Source of the DNA: Robiginitomaculum sp.
Lineage (GTDB): Bacteria > Pseudomonadota > Alphaproteobacteria > Caulobacterales > Maricaulaceae
Length of the DNA: 15,024 nucleotides
Reading direction: 5' to 3'
NCBI GenBank assembly: GCA_027071965.1
Contig: JALSYJ010000116.1
Location: 1 to 15,024 of the forward strand
Shown here one piece after another: positions 6,610-13,637 of this stretch; position 1 is the first letter of the stretch; every line of letters starts with the position of its first letter. The notes below the pieces were generated by a model. That model saw only the letters and a program-made list of their open reading frames with translations, was not told the DNA's origin and made no database searches. The position numbers were made by a program, and so were the translations under genes.

Positions 6610-7409
6610 TACGTTTTTTATCAGGAGCATTTACAATATTGCTGATGCTGTCACCACAAACCCTGTTGTCACAAAGCATAACGAACAGCGCAAACCGGGG
6701 CGCAGAAATAGCCAGGGAGGCAGATATTCGCGGGCAGGGGTGGAAAAGCAGCAGGGTATCTTTGACCATGATCTTGCAGGACAGAAAAGGTCGCACTAAA
6801 GAGCGAAAGCTCAATATAAGTGCACTTGAGGCACCTGATGACAGGGTAGGGGACAAGTCATTGGTGGTTTTTGACAGCCCTGCAGACTTGAGGGGCACAA
6901 TATTGTTAAGTCATGCAAAAATTAAAGAAGATGACGATCAGTGGCTGTTTCTACCAGCTCTAAAACGGGTAAAGCGCATATCTTCATCCAATAAAACCGG
7001 TGCGTTTTTTGGTAGTGAATTTTCTTATGAGGACATAACTGCGCAGGAATTTGGCAAATACAGTTATGACTTTGTTGGTGAAAAGCCCTGCGGCGAATTG
7101 ATGTGCTTTGTGGTCGAGCGCAGGCCTGACTATCCTAATTCGGGCTATTCTGTTTTGATTACTTATTATGACACCGGGGAATATCGGCCACAATTGATTG
7201 ACTATATTGATCTAAAGGGCCGTCCGTTCAAACAACTGGTTTTAAGCGATTATCAGAAATATGAAGATAAATTTTGGCGCGCCCAGACCCTGACCATGAA
7301 GAACATGAAAACCGGAAAAACCAGTATTTTGCAATACGGCTCCTATGAGTTTGACATTGGGTTGACAGACCGTGATTTTACCAGAGGTAATTTGAAGAAT
7401 ATAAGATGA
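6606..7409 (+). CDS. Periplasmic LolA-like protein (outer membrane lipoprotein-sorting protein family)
   Basis: A 267-residue exported protein. Residues 1-24 form a signal peptide (basic MIR, hydrophobic core, cleavage probably near LLSQS). The mature part matches the LolA_like family annotated as 'outer membrane lipoprotein-sorting protein' (PF17131 by recognition). The hallmark is WLFLPALKRVKRI (113-125), then GAFFGSEFSYEDI (132-144). Late strands include ITYYDTGEYRPQLIDY and FDIGLTDRDFTRGNL. The family adopts a LolA/LolB-like half-barrel with a greasy cavity that suits lipid or acyl chains. It is best known beside MMPL/RND-type exporters; here it is translationally coupled (ATGA overlap) to an ABC ATPase. 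GAGAGG precedes ATG 6606. An upstream in-frame ATG at 6510 lies within the ATPase gene and would bury the signal peptide. It probably ferries a lipid-like substrate between permease and outer membrane. Confidence 0.85.
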   Translation: MIRFLSGAFTILLMLSPQTLLSQSITNSANRGAEIAREADIRGQGWKSSRVSLTMILQDRKGRTKERKLNISALEAPDDRVGDKSLVVFDSPADLRGTILLSHAKIKEDDDQWLFLPALKRVKRISSSNKTGAFFGSEFSYEDITAQEFGKYSYDFVGEKPCGELMCFVVERRPDYPNSGYSVLITYYDTGEYRPQLIDYIDLKGRPFKQLVLSDYQKYEDKFWRAQTLTMKNMKTGKTSILQYGSYEFDIGLTDRDFTRGNLKNIR

Positions 7410-8608
7410 GACAAACCCTTGCGCTTTTGGTTGCTCTGTTACCTGCCAAGATATTATTGTTCCTTGCGCTAGCAGCAAATGGTGGCGAGCTTACAGTATC
7501 GGGGTCAGTTTCCGGGGAAGTTCGTTATTTTTTACAAGACCCCTTGCCACCTGCGCTAAGCGCCCGAAATATTTATCCTGCTTTTAGTTTTGAACCGCGT
7601 CTGGTTTACGAGACAAATAGTGGCAATGACAGTTTTGTTGTTTCACCTTTCGTGCGACTTGATAATAACAATATCGGCCGCAGCCATATAGATCTGCGTG
7701 AGGCCTATTGGTCGCACCGAGGGGATGGCTGGAGCCTGACTGCCGGTATCAACAAGGTATATTGGGGAGTAGCCGAGACCAATCAACTGGTGGATATTAT
7801 CAATCAGGATGATGGGTTGGAGGAAGTTTTTGGCAATGAAAAGCTTGGCCAGCCAATGGCCAATCTATCTGTTTTCAGTGACTGGGGCACGGTAGATTTA
7901 TTCATATTGCCGGTATTTCGTGAGTTGCAATTTTTAACTCCTGGAACACGTCTTACTTTGCCAATGCCGCTGAATGATGCTGAATTTGCTTCAGACAGGG
8001 GCAAGAGCAATATTGATTTTGCTGTGCGCTGGTCTAATTCAATTGGCGATTGGGATATTGCCATGTCGCATTTTAACGGTACCAGTCGCGAGCCGCAATT
8101 TCTCCTTAAACCCACCTCCATAACCCCGTTTTATGATCAGATAAGCCAAAGTGGTCTGGAGGTGCAATACACATCATCTAGCTGGCTGTGGAAGCTTGAA
8201 ACCATTATCCGCAGTTCTAAAGGCGAGCAATTCTGGGCTGCGGTTGGCGGCTTTGAGTGGACCATATCCGGAATTTTTTCCAGTGGTGCCGATCTTGGCC
8301 TGTTGCTGGAGTATAATTATGATGGGCGTGATCCTATGCTTGCTCCAATTAGCATATATGACGATGATTTATTCCTGGGCACACGGCTGGCGTTAAATGA
8401 TATTGATGATTCCAGCCTGCTGGTGGGGGCATTGCTCGATAGAAAAACCGATGCAATTGCAGTGTTCGCAGAAGCCTCGCGGCGGTTCGGGGATGACTGG
8501 ATAATCGGGATTGAGTCTGGAATTTTTGCCAATGCAAAGTTTCCTGACCCAATAGCCTTTGTCAATAATGATGATTTTGTCACCATTAGCCTCAAGCGAT
8601 ATTTTTAG
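7406..8608 (+). CDS. Outer-membrane beta-barrel protein of unknown function
   Basis: A 400-residue exported protein. The N-terminus has a long hydrophobic signal (about 1-27), followed by a mature chain rich in alternating amphipathic strands and aromatic residues, such as FSFEPRLVYETN, DLREAYWSHRG and WSLTAGINKVYWG. It ends in VTISLKRYF. The terminal Phe with alternating hydrophobic residues is the signal recognised by the BAM machinery, so an integral outer-membrane barrel is well supported. I do not recognise a named family. It vaguely resembles the DUF1302-like or porin-like barrels that sit beside LolA_like proteins elsewhere. It is the last gene of the operon and overlaps the previous stop by four bases. 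Inferred role: outer-membrane acceptor or exit pore for the transported substrate. Confidence 0.8.
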   Translation: MRQTLALLVALLPAKILLFLALAANGGELTVSGSVSGEVRYFLQDPLPPALSARNIYPAFSFEPRLVYETNSGNDSFVVSPFVRLDNNNIGRSHIDLREAYWSHRGDGWSLTAGINKVYWGVAETNQLVDIINQDDGLEEVFGNEKLGQPMANLSVFSDWGTVDLFILPVFRELQFLTPGTRLTLPMPLNDAEFASDRGKSNIDFAVRWSNSIGDWDIAMSHFNGTSREPQFLLKPTSITPFYDQISQSGLEVQYTSSSWLWKLETIIRSSKGEQFWAAVGGFEWTISGIFSSGADLGLLLEYNYDGRDPMLAPISIYDDDLFLGTRLALNDIDDSSLLVGALLDRKTDAIAVFAEASRRFGDDWIIGIESGIFANAKFPDPIAFVNNDDFVTISLKRYF

Positions 8609-8611
8609 GGC

Positions 8612-8627
8612 CTGACCCCGGGGGCAG
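8612..8627. terminator. Possible weak hairpin between convergent genes
   Basis: The near-perfect palindrome CTGACCCCGGGGGCAG fills most of the 27-base gap between the convergent stop codons of the barrel and MFS genes. It has one A/G mismatch and no T-run on either strand. It could slow polymerase on both strands but is not a standard intrinsic terminator. Confidence 0.25.
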
Positions 8628-8635
8628 AGCTTTGC

Positions 8636-9949
8636 CTAAAATGTTCCCTTTGCCTTGGCCAAAGTCATGTATATGGCGCCAAGGGCGCTGATTATGGCCA
8701 TGCCGGCAAAAGCCGATTGTACGCTTAATCCGGCCATTCCGGTGTAAACCAGTGCAAATTGTCCAATAATTGCAGCAGCAGCATTCATCAGAGCGCTTCC
8801 GGCCATGGTGCGGGCGCGCACATCAAAATGAGCGCGACGCTGGGCTATGGCCTGCAGGGGAACAACAAATACCCCCGAAGCCACTGATGAGCCAAACAGG
8901 GAAAAGACCAGTGGCCAGTTTCTTGAATCATTCAAAAATGGCCAGGCAGTATTGTAATTTAAGACTGGAAAGTTATTGCTTAGAAAATAGGTGCTTGTAG
9001 TAAAAGTCGCAAGCAGGATCAGACCTGCTATTGAAAACAGGATGGCATTGCTTCTGGTTGATAAAATTCCGCACAAAACCGCACCCAAAGCCGCGCCAAC
9101 ACTAAAGAACACGATCAAAACCGCAACGACTGAATTATCCAATAGCAGAACATCTTTTACATAGGTGGGCAGTATTGCCAAAAATGCTCCACCCATGGCG
9201 TAAAACCAGGCAATGCCCAAAACGGGTCGTAAAATTCGCAAATCCTCGCCAACAAATTTTAGCAAATTCCAGGTCTGTGCCAGAAAGTTCAGACTTATTT
9301 TCAAATCCTGCTCCGGTGGTGGGGATGAGGGCAAGAACCTAATGGCAATCCATCCGGCCAATGAGCAGGATATCAGCAGCAGGCTTATAAAAATTGGGCC
9401 ATTCTCAGTAAATTTATAGGCTCCTTCATTCTGTGCCACCAGTGCCAGCGTGCCCACAAGGGATCCTGCCAGCGTAAACAGGAAAATATTACCACTGACC
9501 AAAGCATTGCCGGGAACCAGTTCTTCGCTATCCAGAAAATATGGCATGGAGGCAAGGCGCGCCGGAGCAAAAATCGCTGATTGGGTGCCCATTAAAAACA
9601 AGGCAAGAAATAATATCGGAGTGCTTTGCAGCAAGAATCCCACAGAAGCGATAACCATAAGAAAAATTTCGCCCAGTTTTGCCAATTGCATAATGCGGGT
9701 GCGGTCAAATTTGTCTGCCAATTGCCCGGAAACAGCAGAAAACAAAAAAATCGGAATAACAAATGTATTGGCTGCCAAAGGAACCATGTAACGATCAGGA
9801 ATGGTTCCAAATTTTAACAGGCCGTATCCGGTTGCAATCATTAGTGAAAATTTTATGATGTTGTCGTTAAAGGCTCCCAGCGCCTGTGCCAGTAACAGGG
9901 GTGCAAATTTTCGCTGTGTAAGTAATTGTCCAGTAATTTTTGCAGACAT
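8636..9949 (-). CDS. MFS transporter, LplT-like (lysophospholipid transporter family)
   Basis: A 437-residue inner-membrane transporter with about twelve hydrophobic segments. GAFNDNIIKF in the first helix (25-34) and SGQLADKFDRTRIMQLAK after helix two are characteristic of LplT and of the MFS half of Aas-type fusions. Those proteins flip lysophospholipids inward for re-acylation. Known LplT proteins are near 400 residues, so this is a complete stand-alone transporter, whereas many Alphaproteobacteria carry the MFS fused to acyltransferase and acyl-ACP ligase domains. I chose ATG at 9947-9949 because AAAAGG precedes it by seven bases. An in-frame ATG at 10019-10021 would add 24 polar residues (many Asn, Gln, Lys) and lacks a ribosome site, though it cannot be excluded. 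It is convergent with the ABC operon. Specificity is inferred from family resemblance only. Confidence 0.85.
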   Translation of the reverse strand: MSAKITGQLLTQRKFAPLLLAQALGAFNDNIIKFSLMIATGYGLLKFGTIPDRYMVPLAANTFVIPIFLFSAVSGQLADKFDRTRIMQLAKLGEIFLMVIASVGFLLQSTPILFLALFLMGTQSAIFAPARLASMPYFLDSEELVPGNALVSGNIFLFTLAGSLVGTLALVAQNEGAYKFTENGPIFISLLLISCSLAGWIAIRFLPSSPPPEQDLKISLNFLAQTWNLLKFVGEDLRILRPVLGIAWFYAMGGAFLAILPTYVKDVLLLDNSVVAVLIVFFSVGAALGAVLCGILSTRSNAILFSIAGLILLATFTTSTYFLSNNFPVLNYNTAWPFLNDSRNWPLVFSLFGSSVASGVFVVPLQAIAQRRAHFDVRARTMAGSALMNAAAAIIGQFALVYTGMAGLSVQSAFAGMAIISALGAIYMTLAKAKGTF

Positions 9950-10311
9950 ATCTGACCTTTTCGATTTGACCGGCTTATTGGCCTGATTGCTCTGGCTGTT
10001 CTTAAGACGGGTGTCATTCAAATATTTATCAAAGGGTAGCGGGTTATTTGCTGCTTTGCCAAGTCTTTGTTATTTGATACAGGTGCCGGATAGCCTGATG
10101 GATGTTTTGTCGCAAAAAACTATCGTGGATCGGACTTTATGTGACTTTATTAACACGTTTGTTTCGGAACTTCGTTGATTTGCGGCAAATTTGGCTAAAA
10201 TCTCCAATTTGCTGCCATACGTGTATTGCTCCAGATTAACCATCTAAGGCATGTTAGGGAATCGCTGCTTTTAGCGGTATTTGCAAGAAAATTACGATTG
10301 AGGGTAAATCG
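9950..10311. other. Divergent intergenic region before the TonB receptor
   Basis: This 362-base gap separates the divergent MFS and TonB-receptor genes. A 63-codon frame at 9987-10178 has no recognisable features and no ribosome site, so I do not call it. The region is AT-rich and should hold promoters for both genes, but I find no convincing -35/-10 pair. The clearest structure is the inverted repeat at 10185-10212. No riboswitch fold was recognised. Confidence 0.5.
10185..10212. repeat. Inverted repeat upstream of the TonB receptor gene
   Basis: GCAAATTTGG (10185-10194) is mirrored by CCAATTTGC (10204-10212) around CTAAAATCT, with a single bulged T. It lies about 100 bases before the receptor's start codon. 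It could be an operator or a leader-RNA hairpin. The loop holds TAAAAT, which with TTGATT (10176-10181) would make a weak promoter at a short 15-base spacing. Confidence 0.4.
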
Positions 10312-13008
10312 ATGAGTAAAAAAATACTATTAACAGGGGTTTCTGCACTGATGGTCAGTGCAGTGAGCGCTCCGGTAGCTTTGGCACAAGCGGATGCCGA
10401 AGCCTATGAAGACAATATTGTTGTAACGGGTACTCGCCGTAAAGGCCGCTCTGCGGTTGATACACCGGCACCAGTTGACGTGATTTCCGGCTCTGATTTT
10501 GTAAATCAGGCAGGTGGCGATCTTACGGATCTGGTTCGGACAGCAGTTCCTTCATACAATGTGAACACCCAGCCTATCTCTGATGCTGCAACACTAATTC
10601 GTCCAGCCAATCTTCGTGGGCTTTCTCCGGATCAGACTCTGGTTCTGGTAAATGGCAAACGTCTAAAGCGTGCGGCGGTCATCACCTTCCTTGGTGGTGG
10701 TATTTCCGATGGTGCTCAAGGCCCGGATATTTCGGTAATTCCGGCTTTGGCGCTTAAAAACCTGCAAGTTCTTCGTGATGGTGCGGCAACCCAATATGGT
10801 TCAGATGCCATTGCCGGCGTGATGAACTTTATCCTCAAAGATGCATCCGATGGTGCAACTGTACAGGCTAAATACGGATCGACCTATACTGGTGACGGTG
10901 ACGAATGGTCGGTTGCTGCCAATGTGGGCCTGCCTTTGGGTGACAATGGATTTTTCAATGTAACTGGCGAGTGGCGCAACGTAGACGACACTTCTCGTTC
11001 TGTTCAGCGCTCTGATGCTGCAGCTTTGATTGCTGCCGGCAATACTGCTGTGGCCAACCCGGCTCAGGTCTGGGGCCAGCCAAAAGTTGATGATGACATC
11101 AAGACATTTGTTAACATGGGTGTGGATTTTGCCGATAATGGACAAATCTACGCATTTGGTAACTATGCGCAGCGTCGGGTTGAGGGTGGTTTCTTCTTCC
11201 GTAACCCAACCAATCGTGGCGGTGTGTTTGCAGGGCCGCTTGTTGACCCTCTTACCGGTCTTCCTGATCCTAATGGTGTACCATCAGTGCGGGTAGGTGA
11301 CATGTCCGGTGATACCGCCGGTGACTGTATTGCCGGTATTCCGCTAACTGGTACAAATGGCTTGATCCCTGATGCCGGTCTGTTGGCATCAGTGGTAAAT
11401 GATCCAAACTGCTTTACTTTCCTTGAAATGTTCCCAGGCGGGTTTACTCCGCGCTTTGGCGGCAATCTGCGGGACAAGGGTGTAACTGTTGGTGTTAAGG
11501 GTGATCTGCCATTTGCTGAAAAAGTTGCCTATGACATCAGCTATACCTACGGCAAGAATGATGTTGACTTCTTCATTTTCAACACCGTTAACGCGTCTTT
11601 GGGGCCAGATACTCCAACCTCGTTTAACCCAGGTGGATACAGCCAGGAAGAAAACATTGTAAATGCTGACTTTTCCTATGATATGCCGGTTGCAGGCTTT
11701 GCCTCTGACTTGAATATCGCTGCCGGTTTTGAGTTCCGCTCAGAAGCATTCTCAATTCGTTCCGGTGATCCTGCATCTTATGCAATCGGGCCGCTTTCAG
11801 CTCCTTCACTGGCGTTTCCAAATGGACAGGGTTTCTCGTCCAGCTCTAACGGTTTTGGTGGTTTTACACCGGCAACCGCAGGAACCAGCAGCCAAAGCAA
11901 TATTGCACTTTATCTGCAAACAGAGGCTGATGTTACTGATCGTCTGATTATGCAGGCTGCAATCCGCTATGAGGATTACACAGCTTTCGGCACCACCACC
12001 AATTACAAGATTGGCGGTATTTTTGAGGTGACTGAGGATTTCCGCTTGCGCAGTACCTATAGCACAGGCTTCCACGCACCTACTGCTGGACAGGCCAATG
12101 TAACCAATATTTCCACCGTGTTTGTTGGTACGCAATTGGTTGATCGCGGTACTATTCCGCTGACATCTGGTGCCGGCCAGTTCATCTCTGACTTCATCGT
12201 AAGCCAGGGCGGAACCCGTCCAACATTAGGCCCTGAGTCATCAGACAGCTTTACCATTGGTACTGTGTTCAATATCGGTGCAGCTACAGTCACACTTGAT
12301 TTGTTTAATATCAATGTGAAAGACCGGATTGCAACTTCAGGAACCCAGGACTTTATTGGTGCTTTACGTATTACAGCAACCAATAATGGTGTGGCTTTCA
12401 GCCCTAATGATTCAACGTCGCAATTGTTAAATGCGCTGGATGCTGCTGGTGTACTAAATGCAGCAGATTTTGCCGGATCAGAAGATCTTACCAGTTTCAA
12501 TTTCTTTAATAATGATTTTGATACTCGTACCAGAGGTGCTGATCTGGTTGTTACCATGCCATTTGATGTTGGCACGGGTTCAACCAATGCGGTATGGACG
12601 GTAAATTACACTGACACCCAAGTCAGTAATGCCGGCTCATTGGGCGCTGGCCGTATTCGTCAACTGGAAGACAATCTTCCTGCATGGCGCAGCAGCTTTA
12701 CCGTAACCCATGATCAGGGGTCATGGAACTTCCTTGCAAGAGCTAACTATTATGGCTCTTACTTTGAAGATCACCTTGATTCAAATGGTGCATTCCCAAT
12801 CAATGCAGGTGATGAGATCACATTTGATGCCCAGGTTGGTTTTGATGTGAGTGAAAACTTTGAAATCGCTGTTGGCGCACAAAACCTGTTCAACAATTTC
12901 CCGGATCTAAATCCTTGGGGTACAATCGTTGGGTCAAAATACCCTGCGACCTCCCCAATGGGATATAATGGCGGATTTTACTATGTTCGCCTGACCGGCA
13001 AAATGTAG
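10312..13008 (+). CDS. TonB-dependent outer-membrane receptor
   Basis: An 898-residue outer-membrane receptor that imports a ligand using TonB/ExbBD energy. The signal peptide covers residues 1-25 with an ALA cleavage motif. A TonB-box-like DNIVVTG sits at 34-40, right after the cleavage site. The plug domain (about 48-178) holds NLRGLSPDQTLVLVNGKR (100-117) and RDGAATQYGSDAIAGVMNF (155-173), both hallmarks of the family. The remaining 700 or so residues are a 22-strand barrel with large loops, including IRYEDYTAFGTTTNYKIG and the late barrel motif AVGAQNLFNNFPDLN. The chain ends VRLTGKM, so the last residue is Met rather than Phe. GAGGG precedes the start. No substrate-binding protein, sigma/anti-sigma pair or transporter is adjacent, so the ligand cannot be guessed. 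The length suits the large receptors common in Caulobacter-like and marine Alphaproteobacteria. Confidence 0.95.
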   Translation: MSKKILLTGVSALMVSAVSAPVALAQADAEAYEDNIVVTGTRRKGRSAVDTPAPVDVISGSDFVNQAGGDLTDLVRTAVPSYNVNTQPISDAATLIRPANLRGLSPDQTLVLVNGKRLKRAAVITFLGGGISDGAQGPDISVIPALALKNLQVLRDGAATQYGSDAIAGVMNFILKDASDGATVQAKYGSTYTGDGDEWSVAANVGLPLGDNGFFNVTGEWRNVDDTSRSVQRSDAAALIAAGNTAVANPAQVWGQPKVDDDIKTFVNMGVDFADNGQIYAFGNYAQRRVEGGFFFRNPTNRGGVFAGPLVDPLTGLPDPNGVPSVRVGDMSGDTAGDCIAGIPLTGTNGLIPDAGLLASVVNDPNCFTFLEMFPGGFTPRFGGNLRDKGVTVGVKGDLPFAEKVAYDISYTYGKNDVDFFIFNTVNASLGPDTPTSFNPGGYSQEENIVNADFSYDMPVAGFASDLNIAAGFEFRSEAFSIRSGDPASYAIGPLSAPSLAFPNGQGFSSSSNGFGGFTPATAGTSSQSNIALYLQTEADVTDRLIMQAAIRYEDYTAFGTTTNYKIGGIFEVTEDFRLRSTYSTGFHAPTAGQANVTNISTVFVGTQLVDRGTIPLTSGAGQFISDFIVSQGGTRPTLGPESSDSFTIGTVFNIGAATVTLDLFNINVKDRIATSGTQDFIGALRITATNNGVAFSPNDSTSQLLNALDAAGVLNAADFAGSEDLTSFNFFNNDFDTRTRGADLVVTMPFDVGTGSTNAVWTVNYTDTQVSNAGSLGAGRIRQLEDNLPAWRSSFTVTHDQGSWNFLARANYYGSYFEDHLDSNGAFPINAGDEITFDAQVGFDVSENFEIAVGAQNLFNNFPDLNPWGTIVGSKYPATSPMGYNGGFYYVRLTGKM

Positions 13009-13029
13009 GATATACATTAATACTAACGG

Positions 13030-13062
13030 AAAAGCCCCGGTCATTGCGACCGGGGCTTTTTT
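13030..13062. terminator. Bidirectional intrinsic terminator
   Basis: GCCCCGGTC (13034-13042) pairs perfectly with GACCGGGGC (13048-13056) around ATTGC. Four A's precede and six T's follow, so it works for the TonB receptor on the plus strand and for the pentapeptide gene on the minus strand. Confidence 0.95.
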
Positions 13063-13091
13063 ATAACCGGAACAGTATTACTTAAATAGGG

Positions 13092-13580
13092 TTAGCGGCA
13101 ATGAGCTACATGCAGACCTGCAGGCAGTTTGGTAAACTTATCTCCACAAGCCTTATTTAATTGTGATTGGCGAATTTTGGCATGTTGTAAATCTGCGCCG
13201 GAAATCAATGCGCCTGATAAATTGGCTCCGGTAAAGTCTGCACCACCGAAATATCCACCTACCAATACGGCGTTTTGCAAATTGGCGTTTCTGAAACGGG
13301 CAGAAGTAAACCTGCCACCAAACAGATTGCTTACTGATAGGTCTGCGCCGGAAAAATTAGCCAAATTCATTGTTGACAGACTAAAATTTGATTGCCGCAA
13401 TCGTGAGCCGGAAAAGTCCCGTCCGGATAAGTCCAGATAAGAAAGATCTGCCTGAAACAAATTACACTTTTTGCAAGAATCTCCATGGCGGACACGCTCA
13501 ATCTGCCCGGCATTTTGTGCCAGTGCAGACGCAGATGGTAATAGCAATGCAATGGCTGCTATTGGAAAAAGGGCTTTCAT
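13092..13580 (-). CDS. Secreted pentapeptide-repeat protein
   Basis: A 162-residue exported protein. Residues 1-21 are a signal peptide ending ALAQ. After a short linker, GDSCKKCNLFQADL (33-46) opens a run of pentapeptide repeats of the A(D/N)LXX type through about residue 140 (for example SGADLSVSNL and FGGADFTGANLSGALISGADL), which should form a right-handed quadrilateral beta-helix of about five coils. The C-terminus carries ACGDKFTKLPAGL and a final Cys161. The four cysteines (36, 39, 145, 161) look conserved in related alphaproteobacterial proteins, where the N-terminal CxxC cap and C-terminal pair may form disulfides in the periplasm. Function is unknown. GGGA precedes the start. It lies 57 bases after nrdJ on the same strand, so partial readthrough is possible. 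The bidirectional terminator ends it. Confidence 0.88.
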   Translation of the reverse strand: MKALFPIAAIALLLPSASALAQNAGQIERVRHGDSCKKCNLFQADLSYLDLSGRDFSGSRLRQSNFSLSTMNLANFSGADLSVSNLFGGRFTSARFRNANLQNAVLVGGYFGGADFTGANLSGALISGADLQHAKIRQSQLNKACGDKFTKLPAGLHVAHCR

Positions 13581-13637
13581 TTATATGTCCCGTGCGATCT
13601 GTACATGGTCGCAATAAAGCACATATCCGTTGGTAAT

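Noticed and set aside
3451..8608. Reading the operon as MacAB-TolC drug efflux
   Set aside because: There is no membrane-fusion protein gene, the permeases and ATPase are separate rather than fused as in MacB, and a LolA_like carrier occupies the periplasmic position.
9987..10178. A 63-codon frame in the MFS/TonB-receptor gap
   Set aside because: No ribosome site, no recognisable motif, and it overlaps the region expected to hold promoters and the alternative MFS N-terminus.
13092..13580. Repeated short units in the DNA that might suggest a tandem repeat or array
   Set aside because: They are explained by the five-residue protein repeat of the pentapeptide gene; the DNA copies are degenerate.
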